Under the pieces are notes generated by a model. The model ran no database searches and had not been told where the DNA came from. It saw only the letters and a list, made by a program, of their open reading frames with translations. A stretch of DNA of 64,000 nt from Cichorium intybus (lineage: Eukaryota; Streptophyta; Magnoliopsida; Asterales; Asteraceae). Shown here one piece after another: positions 1 through 11,010 of this stretch. The position numbers and the translations under genes were made by a program. The stretch's first letter is position 1. The number at the start of each line of letters is the position of its first letter. The stretch covers positions 17,999,563 to 18,063,562 of the forward strand of contig CM042014.1 of assembly GCA_023525715.1 (NCBI GenBank), in the 5' to 3' direction.

Positions 1-408
1 TAATCTTTTATGCACATATCAACGTCATTGGATGTCTTTTACATGTTGACATTTTCCAATTCTGTGCTGTCAGCAAGAATAATTCAATCTCACCAAATAA
101 CATCTTTTTGTCACTACTTCGAATTTGTTTTTCATTTTTAATGCTTCTTAACTCTTTTTTTTTTTTTTTTAAATTTATTATTGATTAGTTGGATTGGCAA
201 TTTCTAGTATATTTTATAATTTAAATGGTGATGATATAACAAACACAAGTTACGGAGTTGCTTTCGGGTATTATATTATTCAAGGTGGACTTCAATTTAA
301 TTTTATGATAAGTAACATGGTAATAGTCTTACCGTGTATTTGTTGGATTATGTTAAATAATATTTGTGAATTCGAGTAATTTATTAATGAGTGTGATTCT
401 AATTGCAG
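1..408 (+). other. Probable intron of the leftmost gene
   Basis: AT-rich noncoding sequence with T-rich runs that ends in an intron-like 3' boundary (pyrimidine-poor but with ...TTGCAG at 403-408) directly before an open exon. No coding exon was recognised inside it. It is read as the final intron of a gene that starts to the left of the window. Confidence 0.5.
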
Positions 409-538
409 GAAAGTTGCAAGAGATCGCATGCAACGTGCTTTGGAATTGTGTAAATACATAAAAGAAGGTGGAGGAGATAAATATTTGCAAAAGGGAGGAA
501 AAATCCTTAAAGGATTTGGCTTTTTGGGGTGTGATTAG
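409..538 (+). CDS. Last exon of an unidentified protein-coding gene (partial)
   Basis: After a plausible AG acceptor at 407-408, one nucleotide completes a codon from the previous exon and 42 codons follow in frame to a TAG at 536-538. The encoded tail begins KVARDRMQRALELCKYIKEG and ends in a Gly/Lys-rich segment finishing GFGFLGCD. It looks coding: there is no internal stop, the composition is mixed charged and helical, and AT content is lower than in the flanks. I do not recognise the family. The rest of the gene lies outside the window, so function cannot be given. A chance ORF behind a cryptic AG is the main alternative. Confidence 0.5.
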
Positions 539-1379
539 GGTTGTTTTTGTGTGTATTGGGGAAGGGTAAAAGGGTCATTTAATTTGGGATACCAATCAGA
601 TTTTTGGATGGAGTATAGTGAGAATAAAGATATGGTGTCTATTGCTGGCAGACGAGAAGGGGTGTTGATTCTGTGTGTTATACATGTAGGCTGGTCAAAG
701 AGCAGCCTACCACTTGGAAGTGGGACCACTCAATAAAAGGATCACTCCCTACAAATGTGAAATTTATTAGGAAATCAACAGATCAAAAATAACAAAAACG
801 ATGTTATAAAACATCCATAATATCAACCTTAGATGGATAAAATACATCGACAATTAGAACATATATCAAAATCTAGTTTAATGTTGTAAATGGCTTGGTA
901 TCGAACCTCGATTCATATATGTTTTTTTTTTAAATATAAACAAAAATTTGCTCAACGTGTTCCTTTTAGATCTACAAAATGGATAAACTATATATGCATT
1001 TTTTTAGACATAACTTTTTAACTAAATGATGGTTCCTCCATTCCCATCGTGGCTTTTACAACACCAAGTCTGTCATCGAACACTTCGCAAACAAATTGTC
1101 AAGATGTTGCAATATTTGACAGAGACACTTACGGACATATGACTGACTACACCTTTTCCTCAAAATAAGACAGGATATATATAGTTGTGTCCAAATAGGA
1201 GCACAACAATGGGGGTTGGCTTCTGGATGATCTTGTGAGAAAATTGATTCCCCATGAACCAATATCTTGCCCTTGAACATAAATATACATACAAGAACGA
1301 GCTACAAAATTGGCATAAACATGAGTTTGAATACATCAACTATACATACACTAATATCCTCCACAGTTTTACCGTGAGG
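539..1379. other. 3' flank and intergenic sequence, no gene seen
   Basis: The first few hundred bases are G/T-rich, as in a plant 3' UTR following the exon that ends at 538. Beyond about 800 the sequence is AT-rich with short unconvincing ORFs. Around 1030-1290 it may be the decayed 3' flank of the copia remnant on the - strand. Confidence 0.4.
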
Positions 1380-2215
1380 AATCATCTGAACGTCTAAATT
1401 GAACATAAACTCATGAAATGGTGATGAAGGTAGCCCCTTGGCAAGGGCGATTCTACACTCAAAGTATAGGGTGTCCATGGACATCCCTTGGGTTGGAATT
1501 CTTTCTGAAATTTTATACTATATTATTTGGTTGGATATCATTAAATTATTTTAGATTGACACCATTACAATTTCTAGATTAAACCAAATCAATTAACAAT
1601 TGTATCATGATGTGGTTAACGAAAAACAAAAATCATTTCTTTAGGATATCAAAATGTATTTTGAATTTTTGATCATTTACATTAGCAATTTATAAAATAG
1701 TATAATATGGAAGGTGAAGAAAAACAAAAGCATAAAAGAGCTAGAAATGCACAAAAAAGAACTCTCAAAATAAACCATAAGTTCATGTTTTTATGTCTTT
1801 GGAGTTTTCTAGACGCCGCCTCTCTCTACCATTCTCTATTACTTCTCCATTATTGGCTCATCCGCGGATAGATTTTGCTGGCACCTTGAACTTTGCTTCT
1901 AGCTCAATAAAACTAGACATGTGTTACCTTGAATCATGGATTTGTCATTGTCCATAGGTGAAAATGTAGGATTATTGAGAACTAGAGGGAACATGTAAAA
2001 CACGAACACGATCCACAACATAATAGTTGTAGACGAAGTGAGGGTCAATCCCAATGTGCTTGATTTGTTGATGCTAAACCTGGTTTGAAGAAATGTAAGC
2101 GACACTAACATTGTTGCAATACACAATCGTTGTTTCGGGTGGTGAGGAATTAAGCTCCTCTATACTCGGCCTCGATACCATAGCGAGAAATGCCACTTTG
2201 ACGTTTAGAGGACCT
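1380..2215 (-). pseudogene. Decayed Ty1/copia RNase H domain
   Basis: Read on the - strand, 2215 to about 1935 gives an RNase H order typical of copia pol in shifting frames: an IEAEYRG motif, then a VYC(D/N)NVS-like segment, a KHI-type segment, and HVPSS...IFT. A second short piece near 1390-1455 reads AKGLPSSPFHEFMFNLDV, which matches the extreme C-terminus of copia pol (usually TKGLPSSLF-EF). Stops and frame changes break the reading. About 450 bp of unrelated sequence (roughly 1460-1900) separates the two pieces, suggesting an insertion; its left edge resembles degenerate hAT-type repeats (GGGCGATTCTACACTC...GGGTGTCCATGGACA). The remnant is not functional. Confidence 0.6.
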
Positions 2216-2650
2216 ATATAGCAAGTTACTACCCATAATTGTTAATAAATTTATCGTTTTCATTTGAAGTGGTTTTTTTCTCTCTTCAATAACTAGCCAT
2301 TAGGTTTATGGCGACAAACAGTCCCAAAGCACCGAAGGGAGGGGGCTCTTATTGCCGATTATGATTTTCATCAGATTTGTCTCACAATAGCTTTTGGTTT
2401 ATTGATCAACCTTCAGCAATTGCAGATCAGCTATTTGTAAGCTTCTTTGTTGTTTATCTGTATTTTCAATTTACCTATTATGGTTTATCACATGACCATG
2501 ATGGTTGTTGGACAAAAGTGATAGAATAGGTGGAGCTTTTAATCGTTTGATTCCATCGTTCAATGTTTCTAACGCTAATTTTATATCATTGAAATGTCTG
2601 AAACTTAGCAAGAATGGCAAGAGGTTCGGTTTTCCTAAGTTTGCCTTAGA
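2216..2650 (+). pseudogene. Possible 5' piece of a LINE ORF1
   Basis: A start-like ATG at 2309 opens a short Lys/Gly/Ser-rich frame. Near 2590-2645 the frame reads KLSKNGKRFGFPKFAL, which resembles the RNP1 end of the RRM found at the N-terminus of plant L1 ORF1 proteins (usually KRFAFVRF). Stops interrupt it. It abuts the solo LTR that starts at 2651. A very similar RRM end recurs at about 5337-5380 on the other side of that LTR, so this piece may belong to a second, overlapping LINE copy instead of the one interrupted by the LTR. Confidence 0.4.
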
Positions 2651-3049
2651 TGTAACGTCCTAGTCTTTAGAGTAAATTAAAATTTTTTAGAAAAAGCTAA
2701 CATAATGTCAAATGAAACATAAATCCCGAAAAAAAATTGTACCGGTGTGTATACACCACGCATTGTCATCACCCGTACCTGATGTACCTAAAACAGTGGT
2801 TTTTAAATGGAAAAGGTAAGCACACATCTTAGTGAATTCCAACACATACACAATATATCAGTCTTACATACTCTGCCCCTATCAGAAAGAATACAGCACA
2901 AACCTCATAGTAAGCATCAGTCTACACTACCGTCTACATTGAGTCATGTCAATCTACTCAGCACTCCGAGTCACGGATACTCTTCTTGGTATCTCAAGCC
3001 ATACGTATTCGCTCAGTGCGTCTTGTCGGGCATCTCCGCTCTGTGCCAC

Positions 3050-3129
3050 ATTGCTCTGTGCGTCAAGCCATCCTGTATTGCTTAGTATACCGAGCCACCC
3101 TATATTGCTCAGTACGTCGAGCCCAAAAC
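3050..3129. repeat. 27-bp degenerate tandem repeat, three units
   Basis: Units start at 3050, 3077 and 3104, each beginning ATTGCT(C/T) and containing an AGT/TGT-(G/A)CGTC-AGCC core. More degenerate GCTCAGTGCGTC copies extend upstream to about 2990. The array lies inside the solo LTR. Confidence 0.7.
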
Positions 3130-3209
3130 ATTTACATACTATAGACAAAGCCCCCTAAACGGGTACTGTCGGGTCGGGTGAATTCAGATCCCTGATCCGG
3201 AAGTAAAGG

Positions 3210-3277
3210 ACATACAACATCCACACAGTGTAATGAGAAACTCACATACAACATCCACACAGTGTAATGAGAAACTT
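3210..3277. repeat. 34-bp tandem duplication
   Basis: Two head-to-tail 34-bp units (3210-3243 and 3244-3277), starting ACATACAACATCCACACAGT, differ only at the last base (C versus T). It is a recent local duplication inside the solo LTR. Confidence 0.85.
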
Positions 3278-5139
3278 ACATGATATGAAACAGTAGATCA
3301 CTACAATGAGCAAAATAGCAAATCAAGATTTCTCCTCCTTGGGACGACCTATAATCGCATAAGTGTCACTAACTCGGAACGGGTTATGTATTTCACTTTA
3401 CAAATACTTATACTTGTCATACTTTTGTTGTCTTTATATCATACTTCGTTCTAGAACCCACTAACCCCTTTGACCCATTTCACCAATATAATAATTATTA
3501 CATATATGTATATTTAGATTTCTATAATCGTTAAGTACCCCCTCCTACCACCCTTGGTTATGTTTATGGCTTAATCATCATTTTAGACTTTAACAGCATG
3601 CTGAAATTTGGACCCGGTTGCAAACTTTGTAACTTTCAACCAAGTAAAGGCCATTATCAAGCTCTGAGGAGAATATGGCCTTGAATAGACCCTAATAAAA
3701 GACTACATGGACTAACCTCATGCCATTTTCATTTTTCTAAAATTATTGGTGAATTTAACAAGTAGACTGATATGCTTAGTCAACGAGTTGGACCAGAACC
3801 TAAAAAATTAATACATGCTCTAAATGGGTTAAGAACTGGGTTCCACATTTTGGTATGTCCAAACTAGACACCCAACCCGAACTAATACCACTGACCTCAT
3901 CCCTAAATTATTTGTTTATGATTTTTAGTGATCTTTACAAGTTAGAAGACTTATTATGTTAGAGTTTCGAACCAGCCTGTAAATATTGCCAATTTCACTG
4001 AAACTAGGGTTGGAATCAGATCAAACCATTGTTGTGGAAGAAACTACACTTCTAAACCTTTCTAGGGACATATGATTCAACCAAAATGGTTAATCCAATG
4101 ATTTTACACGATTTTTCAAAGATGGCCTCAAAACAGTAGATTTCCAACTCACATGAAATAACACACGGGTTTCAACCTTTAACCCATTAAGACAACAAGG
4201 TTAAGACATTAAGGGTTTGAAATAACTTCATTAGCAACACTAAGGCCCTCTGGTGTGGGCTCTCAGAGCTCTCACTTTTTCCCTGCCACGTCTGTGTCCA
4301 GTCAGCACCCCTCACTCCTCCCCTCACCCTTGGAAATAGTCACCTCTCACTTCCCCTCACATTTGGTACAATTGATTATGCACAATGTACAAGCTTTGGA
4401 ACTATCAATACATCTCGTTGCATGACACCACAACCTTGCACGAGCTCAAAAATGAGAGGTGCTCTCACTAGGGGCGGTGTAGCTCGCACCAAAAGTGCAA
4501 GCTCGCACTAGAGCTCGCAGGCACTCCTGAAGGCCCAAGACATGAAGATCTAATGAAAATCATAAGAAACAACCATGCACACACACACACACATACACTC
4601 CCCACGGTGGAGATGTGGTGGTGGTGATGTGTGTGGCTTTCGACCATGGAACAAGCAGAAGAATGAATCAACTCACCTATTGATGCAATAATACGAGGCC
4701 TTCTACTCAATTGATCCCTCTTCCAAGTTCCAACCTTCTCCTCTCTTTCTCGACCTCTCTAGATTCAAGGCAAGACAAATACGGGATTGGGGGGACTTAT
4801 GGCTCAAACTTAGTTCTAGGGTTGCATGGATTGACTTCTACACATGTATATGAGATTAACATGTTGGAGTGAGCTAGAACAAGGAATCGAAGGCCTTAGG
4901 GCCACAAATTCCTTGTTGATCGTGATCTCCATCAGCCAAGGGGTAGAATCATGCAACATTCCTCTATTTTTCTCAATCTGTCTCTCTATTTTTCCCTTTT
5001 AATTTTAATTAACCCACTACCAAAGATAACCAACAAAACAAGTATCCTTAAATGACACTTAACCCCTCCCAATCATAAATAAATTTTTAGATTTATTATT
5101 TCACTTCTTTTAGCATTATTATGATTATTTAACTATTAG

Positions 5140-5142
<3 letters not shown>

Positions 5143-5198
<56 letters not shown>
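5143..5198. repeat. (TA)n microsatellite
   Basis: About 28 TA units near the right end of the solo LTR. Confidence 0.95.
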
Positions 5199-5200
<2 letters not shown>

Positions 5201-5261
5201 GCGCTAAAAATTTGAATTAGATTTACGAGCGTAGCAAAAAAACGGGGTGTTACATCAGACG

Positions 5262-6380
5262 TCTATAACTCATGGGTCGTGGGATTTTTTTAGAAAGTAT
5301 GGGATTATGGTCGACGTCTTTATTTCATGAAGACTTGGCAACAATAGCAAGAGGTTTGGTTTTCCTAGGTTTCTATGCGTTGATAAATTTGATATCCTTG
5401 TGTTTAATATTTTGTAGTCTATAGATTGAGAATCAGAAACTTTTTGTTTCTCATGCGAAACTTTCATAGGAAACATATGAATCATGGTGTTTGGGGGTGT
5501 AAGAAGTTTGAGTGGCTTTAAATGATGAATCTAAAGGGACCAAAAATAAAGCATGTGATTTTATCATATGTGAAAGTAGTTACATGAGATATTGGTGTTT
5601 CAATAGAAACAAAAAAAGATGTGCATGTAGAAGATATAAGGATTTAGTTGGAAAGGGTGGGTTATTAGATAATATGAATTTATCAAATGAAGTTCTTGTT
5701 GGCTGATTAAAGAACTTAAAATTCATTACTAATATATGTATTTTATGTCGGAATAAAGGTTTTTATATCTTAGGTATTTAACACTTTAAAGGAATGTGGG
5801 TATTTGTTGGATTGCCTAATTCTAGCGCTGATGATGAGTTTCTTCCATTTGAAGATATTTTGCTTTGGAGTTCGAACTTTATAGTAGAGGAACGGATAGT
5901 TTGGCTTGAAAAGGAGAGGATTCCACCACAAACCTTGGGAATTGGTTCATTCACTTAAATTGCTTCTAAGTGGGGAGGTTTTATTCACGTGTGCTTTTAA
6001 AGCGGGTAATCTTTATAGCACAAACGTGTGTATACTGGATACATTGTTGCATCTTTGAAGATGGTTGCTAATTATTATTTTATTTTATGGGAGTGATAGA
6101 AATTAGCGATTGGATTCCTTCGATCAACGTTGATGATAAAAACTAATATTGATTTGGAAAGTGATCCTTCTAATGTTGAAAATGATCTTCATGTAAATGA
6201 TGATGATGATTTGGTCCAAGACATACTCCATAGAAATTCAAATAATAGGAAATTTATAAGAGATTGTATTTTGAAGATGTTTATGTATTGTATATATCAT
6301 GATAATTTCTATGATACAAAGGAGATCTTTGGGGATTTTTTTCTCCTCAAAACCAAAACTCATTATCTATTATAACAACA
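5262..6380 (+). pseudogene. LINE ORF1 remnant (RRM plus DUF4283-like region)
   Basis: Around 5290-5400, in mixed frames, the reading gives KYGIMVDVF-type and KRFGFPRF segments, matching RRM beta strands of plant LINE ORF1. From about 5790 the frame reads VFVGLPNSSADDEFLPFEDI and then EERIVWLE(K/I)E, the Trp-containing motif of the ORF1 domain that plants share with DUF4283 proteins, followed by an acidic Asn/Asp-rich tail up to 6375. Multiple stops break it. In intact elements this product is the RNA-binding partner of ORF2. Confidence 0.6.
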
Positions 6381-6879
6381 AGTGTGCCTAGCAGCAGCCT
6401 TTAACACTGTTGCCACAATAGCTACGGTTGTTGGTACTGCCTCGGTGCATCTGTTGTGAAACATAGTTAGGAGGGCTACATGAATGATACTTTCCGGGTT
6501 GAGCCTAGTTGTATGGGTTGGCTGGATGATTTCGAATCATCCTTCAAGTTTTACACCATAAAAATGAATAACCAACCCAACAACATCAAGTTTGAGGATC
6601 TCATGGAGGGTTCGAGTGGGGTTTGACTACTTTATTAGTTGATTTCAGGCCTTGTGGTTCAACTTAACCAACAAATATAGAAATAAATGGAATTTCTATT
6701 TTTTTGATGAAATAACATGAACTGTTGGAATTGGTCAAGAGATCGATATGGATATGAAGGGGATCGTTAAAGACATTAAAAATCTTATTAATGAAATTAG
6801 AGGTTTTGATGGTTTCTAATAAGTGTGTTATCTATAAACTAATATGTATTTTTTTGGTGGGTGGGGGATAAGCGTGACG

Positions 6880-9800
6880 AATAAATGATTCATTTGTAGT
6901 GAGCATTTTGTGGGGATGGAATGGATGTGGGTTAACAACAAGATTCTTATTTTCATTAATGTTTACTCTATATAGTATATACGTGTGCATATAAAAAACT
7001 CTTATTGTATTCTCTCAAGGGTTTGATGTGGAGCTGAAACATAAAATTTATCCTTTTAGGTGAATTTAGATTATTATGGGTTGGTGTTTCGGTTTTGGAA
7101 AATAATTTTAATGAATTTCTTCGAAATGCAGAGTTTATTGACATTTTTGTAAATGGTTGTGTACTTATTAAGTAGGGCTCCAATATGATTAAGATTAATA
7201 AATTCTTATTGTTTGATCTTATTTTAAATAACTTTTAAGATATTTCGTCCATTGTGTTAGGTCATCATTGGTTGAATACTTTCCGGTGATTTTAAAAAAG
7301 ATGTATGTTGATTATGGTTCATCCTGCATTTATGTTTCTATTTGGATGGGTTTATTGAGGCAGTGAGGTCACATTAGGTAGTGGGAAATGAGATATTCCT
7401 AATGGCATGAACACTTTCAATGACAATTTGAAAGTTCTCAAGGGGTCTCTCAAAAATTGGCGAGCCAAAATTTGTAAAGTTGATCGGATCGTAAACTAGA
7501 CCTTAGTATGTTGAAGAAATTGATTTATGCATAGACAGTTGCATGGCTTCCCATTTGGAAATTGAGAATTTTGTGAATTGTGTGAATTAGTTTGTGGAGC
7601 TTTTACATATGGACTTAGCACAAAAGGATAAGATCCGTTAGGCGGTTGAAATATATGAAAACTATCTATTTTTTATTGGGATGTCTAACCAAAAACATAA
7701 GCAAACGGCTATTTGGGGTTTTATGGTTGATGGTGAATATGTATCTATTTTAGACGATGTTGAGGCTAATTTTTTAAATATTTTACAACAGAAATTGATG
7801 ACACGATCTTTTCTAGAGTGATGATGATTAGTGGATTTTTATGAAAGGCTTCAAGAATCTCGTAGGCTTTGTCTTGATTTTCCTTTCTTAGTATAAAATA
7901 TCAATAAAAAGGTCTGGGGTTTTCGTGGGGATGAACCGTAACTAGATGATCTCATATTTACATATATCAAACATTAGTGGAATGTATCGGAAACACATGT
8001 AGTAAAATTTTTGAAGGATTTTTAGGATGTAGCCAATATTCCCAAAGGTTGTAATTATACGTTTATTGTCTCAATTCAAAAAGTCCTTGCTCCAATCTTT
8101 GTTTTATTACTTACTATTCTTATTGGCTGCCAGTATAAGATGGTTGTAATATCATTCGCACACTGATTGGGCTGGATGTTTAAGAAGATTGTTAGTAAAT
8201 AAAAAAAATTGTTTTATTAAAAGTTGTCAATTTTTTTGACAAACTATTGATTTTTAATGAAATTGTGGGGTGACGATGCTGGGTCGTTATGCGGTCAAAA
8301 ATAAGAAAATAAACCTCAGACACACTAGTATAGCGGTAGCAATGGTCGATCCATGGGAGTTTGGTGGTTAAGATAGAACGATAGCTTACCAATTGTAGTG
8401 TCACGCTACAGCCAGGGGGAGTAACTCTACTTTTCCAAAAATCAAACAAAAACACAATTCCAAACCAAGGTCCAAAATCTAACTCAAACATAAACTAAAT
8501 CAAATCAAATCCAATCCTAACTATGAATACTTACTGAAATCAGAAGCTAAGTTCAGAATCCAGAAGCAAACAAACAATCCAATAGCATTCAAAACACAAT
8601 TAATGCTAAAAAGTGCAATAAAACCATAAACCGAATGATTACTCAATTAAAACTAAAAACAGAAGATCCAATGTACTGAAATCTGAAAATAAATAACCCT
8701 AGACTACTGCTACTGATCTGAACAATCCAGAAACACTAGGCTAGAAGCTAATTTAAACTAAGAACATTAAACTAAAAGTGAAAACATAAGAAATACCAAG
8801 AATGGTTGCTGAAATTCCGAAACTTGAGTCAAAGAAGCCTTAAGTCCACCTTAGGGTTCGATCTTCGCCTCCAAAATCCGACCTAAAGACCTCTATTTAT
8901 ACTTGAGAAATCCGTCGATCCGCGGCGATCAAAGCCTAAAGCCGCGACGCGCGTATCACCTTATCCCCGTTTTTTCACTTTTTGCATCGCCTGATCTCTG
9001 ACGTGGCACGACGCGCACGCTTCCCTTCCCACAATGCGCGTGTTAATTCGACTGATATTGACTTGATCCAAACTTCTTCCATCTTGTCTGCATTTAGTCC
9101 CTGTTTTTAACATTTTCTTGCACACAAGCACTAGCACAAAAAGTGAGAAATACCGGTACATCTATGATATAATTCACCAAGAATAGGGCCTAACAACGAC
9201 TAAAATACTTGATATTGATAGGCGTTGTCATGGGGGTGGTATAAGGCGGTACGAAACAAATTATTTTGTTTAATATTAATTATGAATAGTCATGCGACTT
9301 TTTAAAATTGTGATCTTTGGATGATATGTTGGAAAGCATGGGTTTTGGTGATAAATGGAGAGGATGGATTCGAGCATGTCTTTCTTCTTTTGTAATGTCT
9401 ATTATTATTAATGGATCACTGACAACTGAATTGACCATCATAAAAGGTATTCATCACGGTGATTAGTCTCAGTCCTTTTAGCATTGTCATAGAACGAAAA
9501 CATATTGTTATGGATAAATCTATACTTAGAGGCATTATTCATTGAACACGGGTGACAATTGTTTCAATTTATTTTGTCCCATTCATTTTTGCCGATGATG
9601 CAATTTTCCTTAACTAGTGGTCCCAATAAAATGCTAGAAACATTGTTCGAATTCTTTATAACTATTATCTTATGTTGAGGTAAAAAATTTAATCTTGGTA
9701 AGAGTAGTTTATTTGGGGTTGGATTTCCTTACGAGGAGGTAGCGACTATGGCTGCAATTATGGGTTGTATGCTTGAAAAAATATCGTTAGTCTATCCTGG

Positions 9801-10970
9801 TTTACGTGTTGGTTGTAACATATCAATAGTGGAATTGTGGGATGTTGTTATTGATTGCTTCGTGGAAAATTATCTACTTAGAAATTGTGAGCTCTACTTA
9901 TAGGAGTTTGGAATACCCTTCTAAAAGCGGTTATAGAGATCTTAGGGTGTATTATCTATCGATTTATAGATCTTTGGATAAGGTTATCAATATATTAAAA
10001 TATTTTGTTGTCGAATTTATTCAGGTGCAAGAGTTGGTAAAAGGAAATTATGTTGGATAAAATGGAAAAGGATTATTGTTCCTAAAAAGAATGTGGTTTA
10101 GGAATTGGGAGTTAGTATATAGCTAATCATGATATGCTTACAAAGTGGAGACGAAGATTCTTAATTAAACCTAATGGTTTGTGGGTTTCAATTATTTTGA
10201 CATTCATGTTATAAGGGGTGCTTGGTTGGAGATTTGATGATGTTAAAGTTTCAATTTGTTTGAAGCAACAATGTTGGTTCTTTTCAAGAATGCCAACAAA
10301 AGAATATTAATTTGGGTGCATGTTAAAAAGTTTGGTTAATGTGAAGCTACTGATTTTTAGGAAGATGTCTCTGGTTAGGCAATGTCAAGTTGCAAAATCG
10401 TTTTCCAATACTATATGTTCTTGAAGTGCATCATGGTTTTTTGGTTAGTGATTGGTTTGTTTATGGTGTTTGGTCATGGAATTGGATTTGAGATCCATAT
10501 GTGGTATGGAAGTTGCACAAGTTTTACAGTTATAAGAGTTTATTTTAGGTTCTAATCTTTCAAACATTGGCGACAAGTGGATTTGGTACCTTGTTAATTT
10601 GGGATTTTTAGTGGCTTTCATGAGGTACTTGATCGATATAGTTAATTTGGTTATGATTGGGAAACCGAATTGTTGGAATTGTTTGATTCCCATCAAATAA
10701 AAGTGTTAGAGTGGCATATTAGTCTTGACTGATTGCATACGTATAAAGATTGATATGGATGTTAAAGGAGTTGATAATATGTTTATTGTATGCCCTTATG
10801 TGATGAAAATGTAGATAACTTGTATAATCTGATGGCTACTTTTCTTTTGGCGGTCCATTTGTTGGCGAGGTTTATCGTTGTCAGAGTATTACTTTCTCGT
10901 CATAAGTAATGTCAAAGGATTGGCTTTGTTGGACAGATCAATTGGGGTTATGTAGACCTAAAAAATGGCA
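6880..10970 (+). pseudogene. LINE ORF2 remnant: endonuclease and reverse transcriptase, split by an LTR
   Basis: Pieces seen in order: WVNNKILIFINVYS (apurinic-type endonuclease, near 6930); NEFLRNAEFIDIF and SIVLGHHWL (endonuclease C-terminal blocks, 7100-7270); FNDNLKVLKGSLKNWRAKIC (linker, about 7420); SIQKVLAP...IGCQYK (RT block 2, about 8070-8140); LIFNEIVG just before 8271 joined in sense to WYKAVR just after 9235; MGFGDKWRGWIRACLSS and INGSLTTE...KGIHHGD (RT palm/thumb, 9340-9460); LGKSSLFGVGFPYEEVATMA (about 9700-9745); and a zf-RVT-like tail at 10740-10900. The catalytic FADD region is not readable. Numerous stops and frameshifts are present. Confidence 0.7.
8271..9230. repeat. Solo LTR inserted in the LINE reverse transcriptase
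   Basis: The 960-bp unit starts TGACGATGC and ends GCGTTGTCA (TG...CA), with perfect 5-bp duplications TGGGG at 8266-8270 and 9231-9235. If the unit and one TGGGG are ignored, the flanking LINE reading continues in frame through the RT (NEIVG to WYKAV), which independently fixes the boundaries. No internal region or second LTR is present, so it is a solo LTR left by recombination. It has no similarity that I can see to the copia or long gypsy LTRs elsewhere in the window. Orientation cannot be assigned without an internal region. Confidence 0.88.
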
Positions 10971-11010
10971 TTTGTTGCAGTTATCATTATGATATTGAGG
11001 TCAGTTTGGA

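Larger units (their letters stand above)
2651..5254 (-). repeat. Probable solo LTR of a Ty3/gypsy element
   Basis: It begins TGTAACGTCCTAG and ends GGGGTGTTACA, so it has TG...CA ends with an extended inverted match (TGTAAC/GTTACA). Flanking pentamers are TTAGA (2646-2650) and TCAGA (5255-5259), a 4/5 target-duplication match. Gypsy LTRs in this window have the same layout: a TGTAACG(C/T)CC start when read on + (minus-strand element), then a GAGAAACT(C/T)ACATGA-type segment similar to the GTGAGTTACATGAG segment in the LTR at 52815. No primer-binding site or internal coding sequence adjoins it. Length is about 2.6 kb. It contains a 27-bp tandem array, a 34-bp duplication and a TA microsatellite. 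Confidence 0.6.
5255..11010 (+). mobile_element. Decayed L1-type LINE (copy A)
   Basis: The order of recognisable pieces is RRM-like ORF1 start, ORF1 middle domain, ORF2 endonuclease, reverse transcriptase and a zinc-binding C-terminal region, all on the + strand, as in plant L1 elements. Every part carries frameshifts and stops, so the copy is old and dead. It is split at 8271-9230 by an LTR insertion with a perfect target duplication. The 5' end is not fixed (see 2216-2650). The 3' end is placed near 11010, where recognisable ORF2 sequence fades; no clear poly(A) tail was seen. Confidence 0.75.

Noticed and set aside
2990..3280. CRISPR-like spaced repeats
   Set aside because: The repeats are contiguous or degenerate tandem units without uniform unique spacers, inside a plant LTR.
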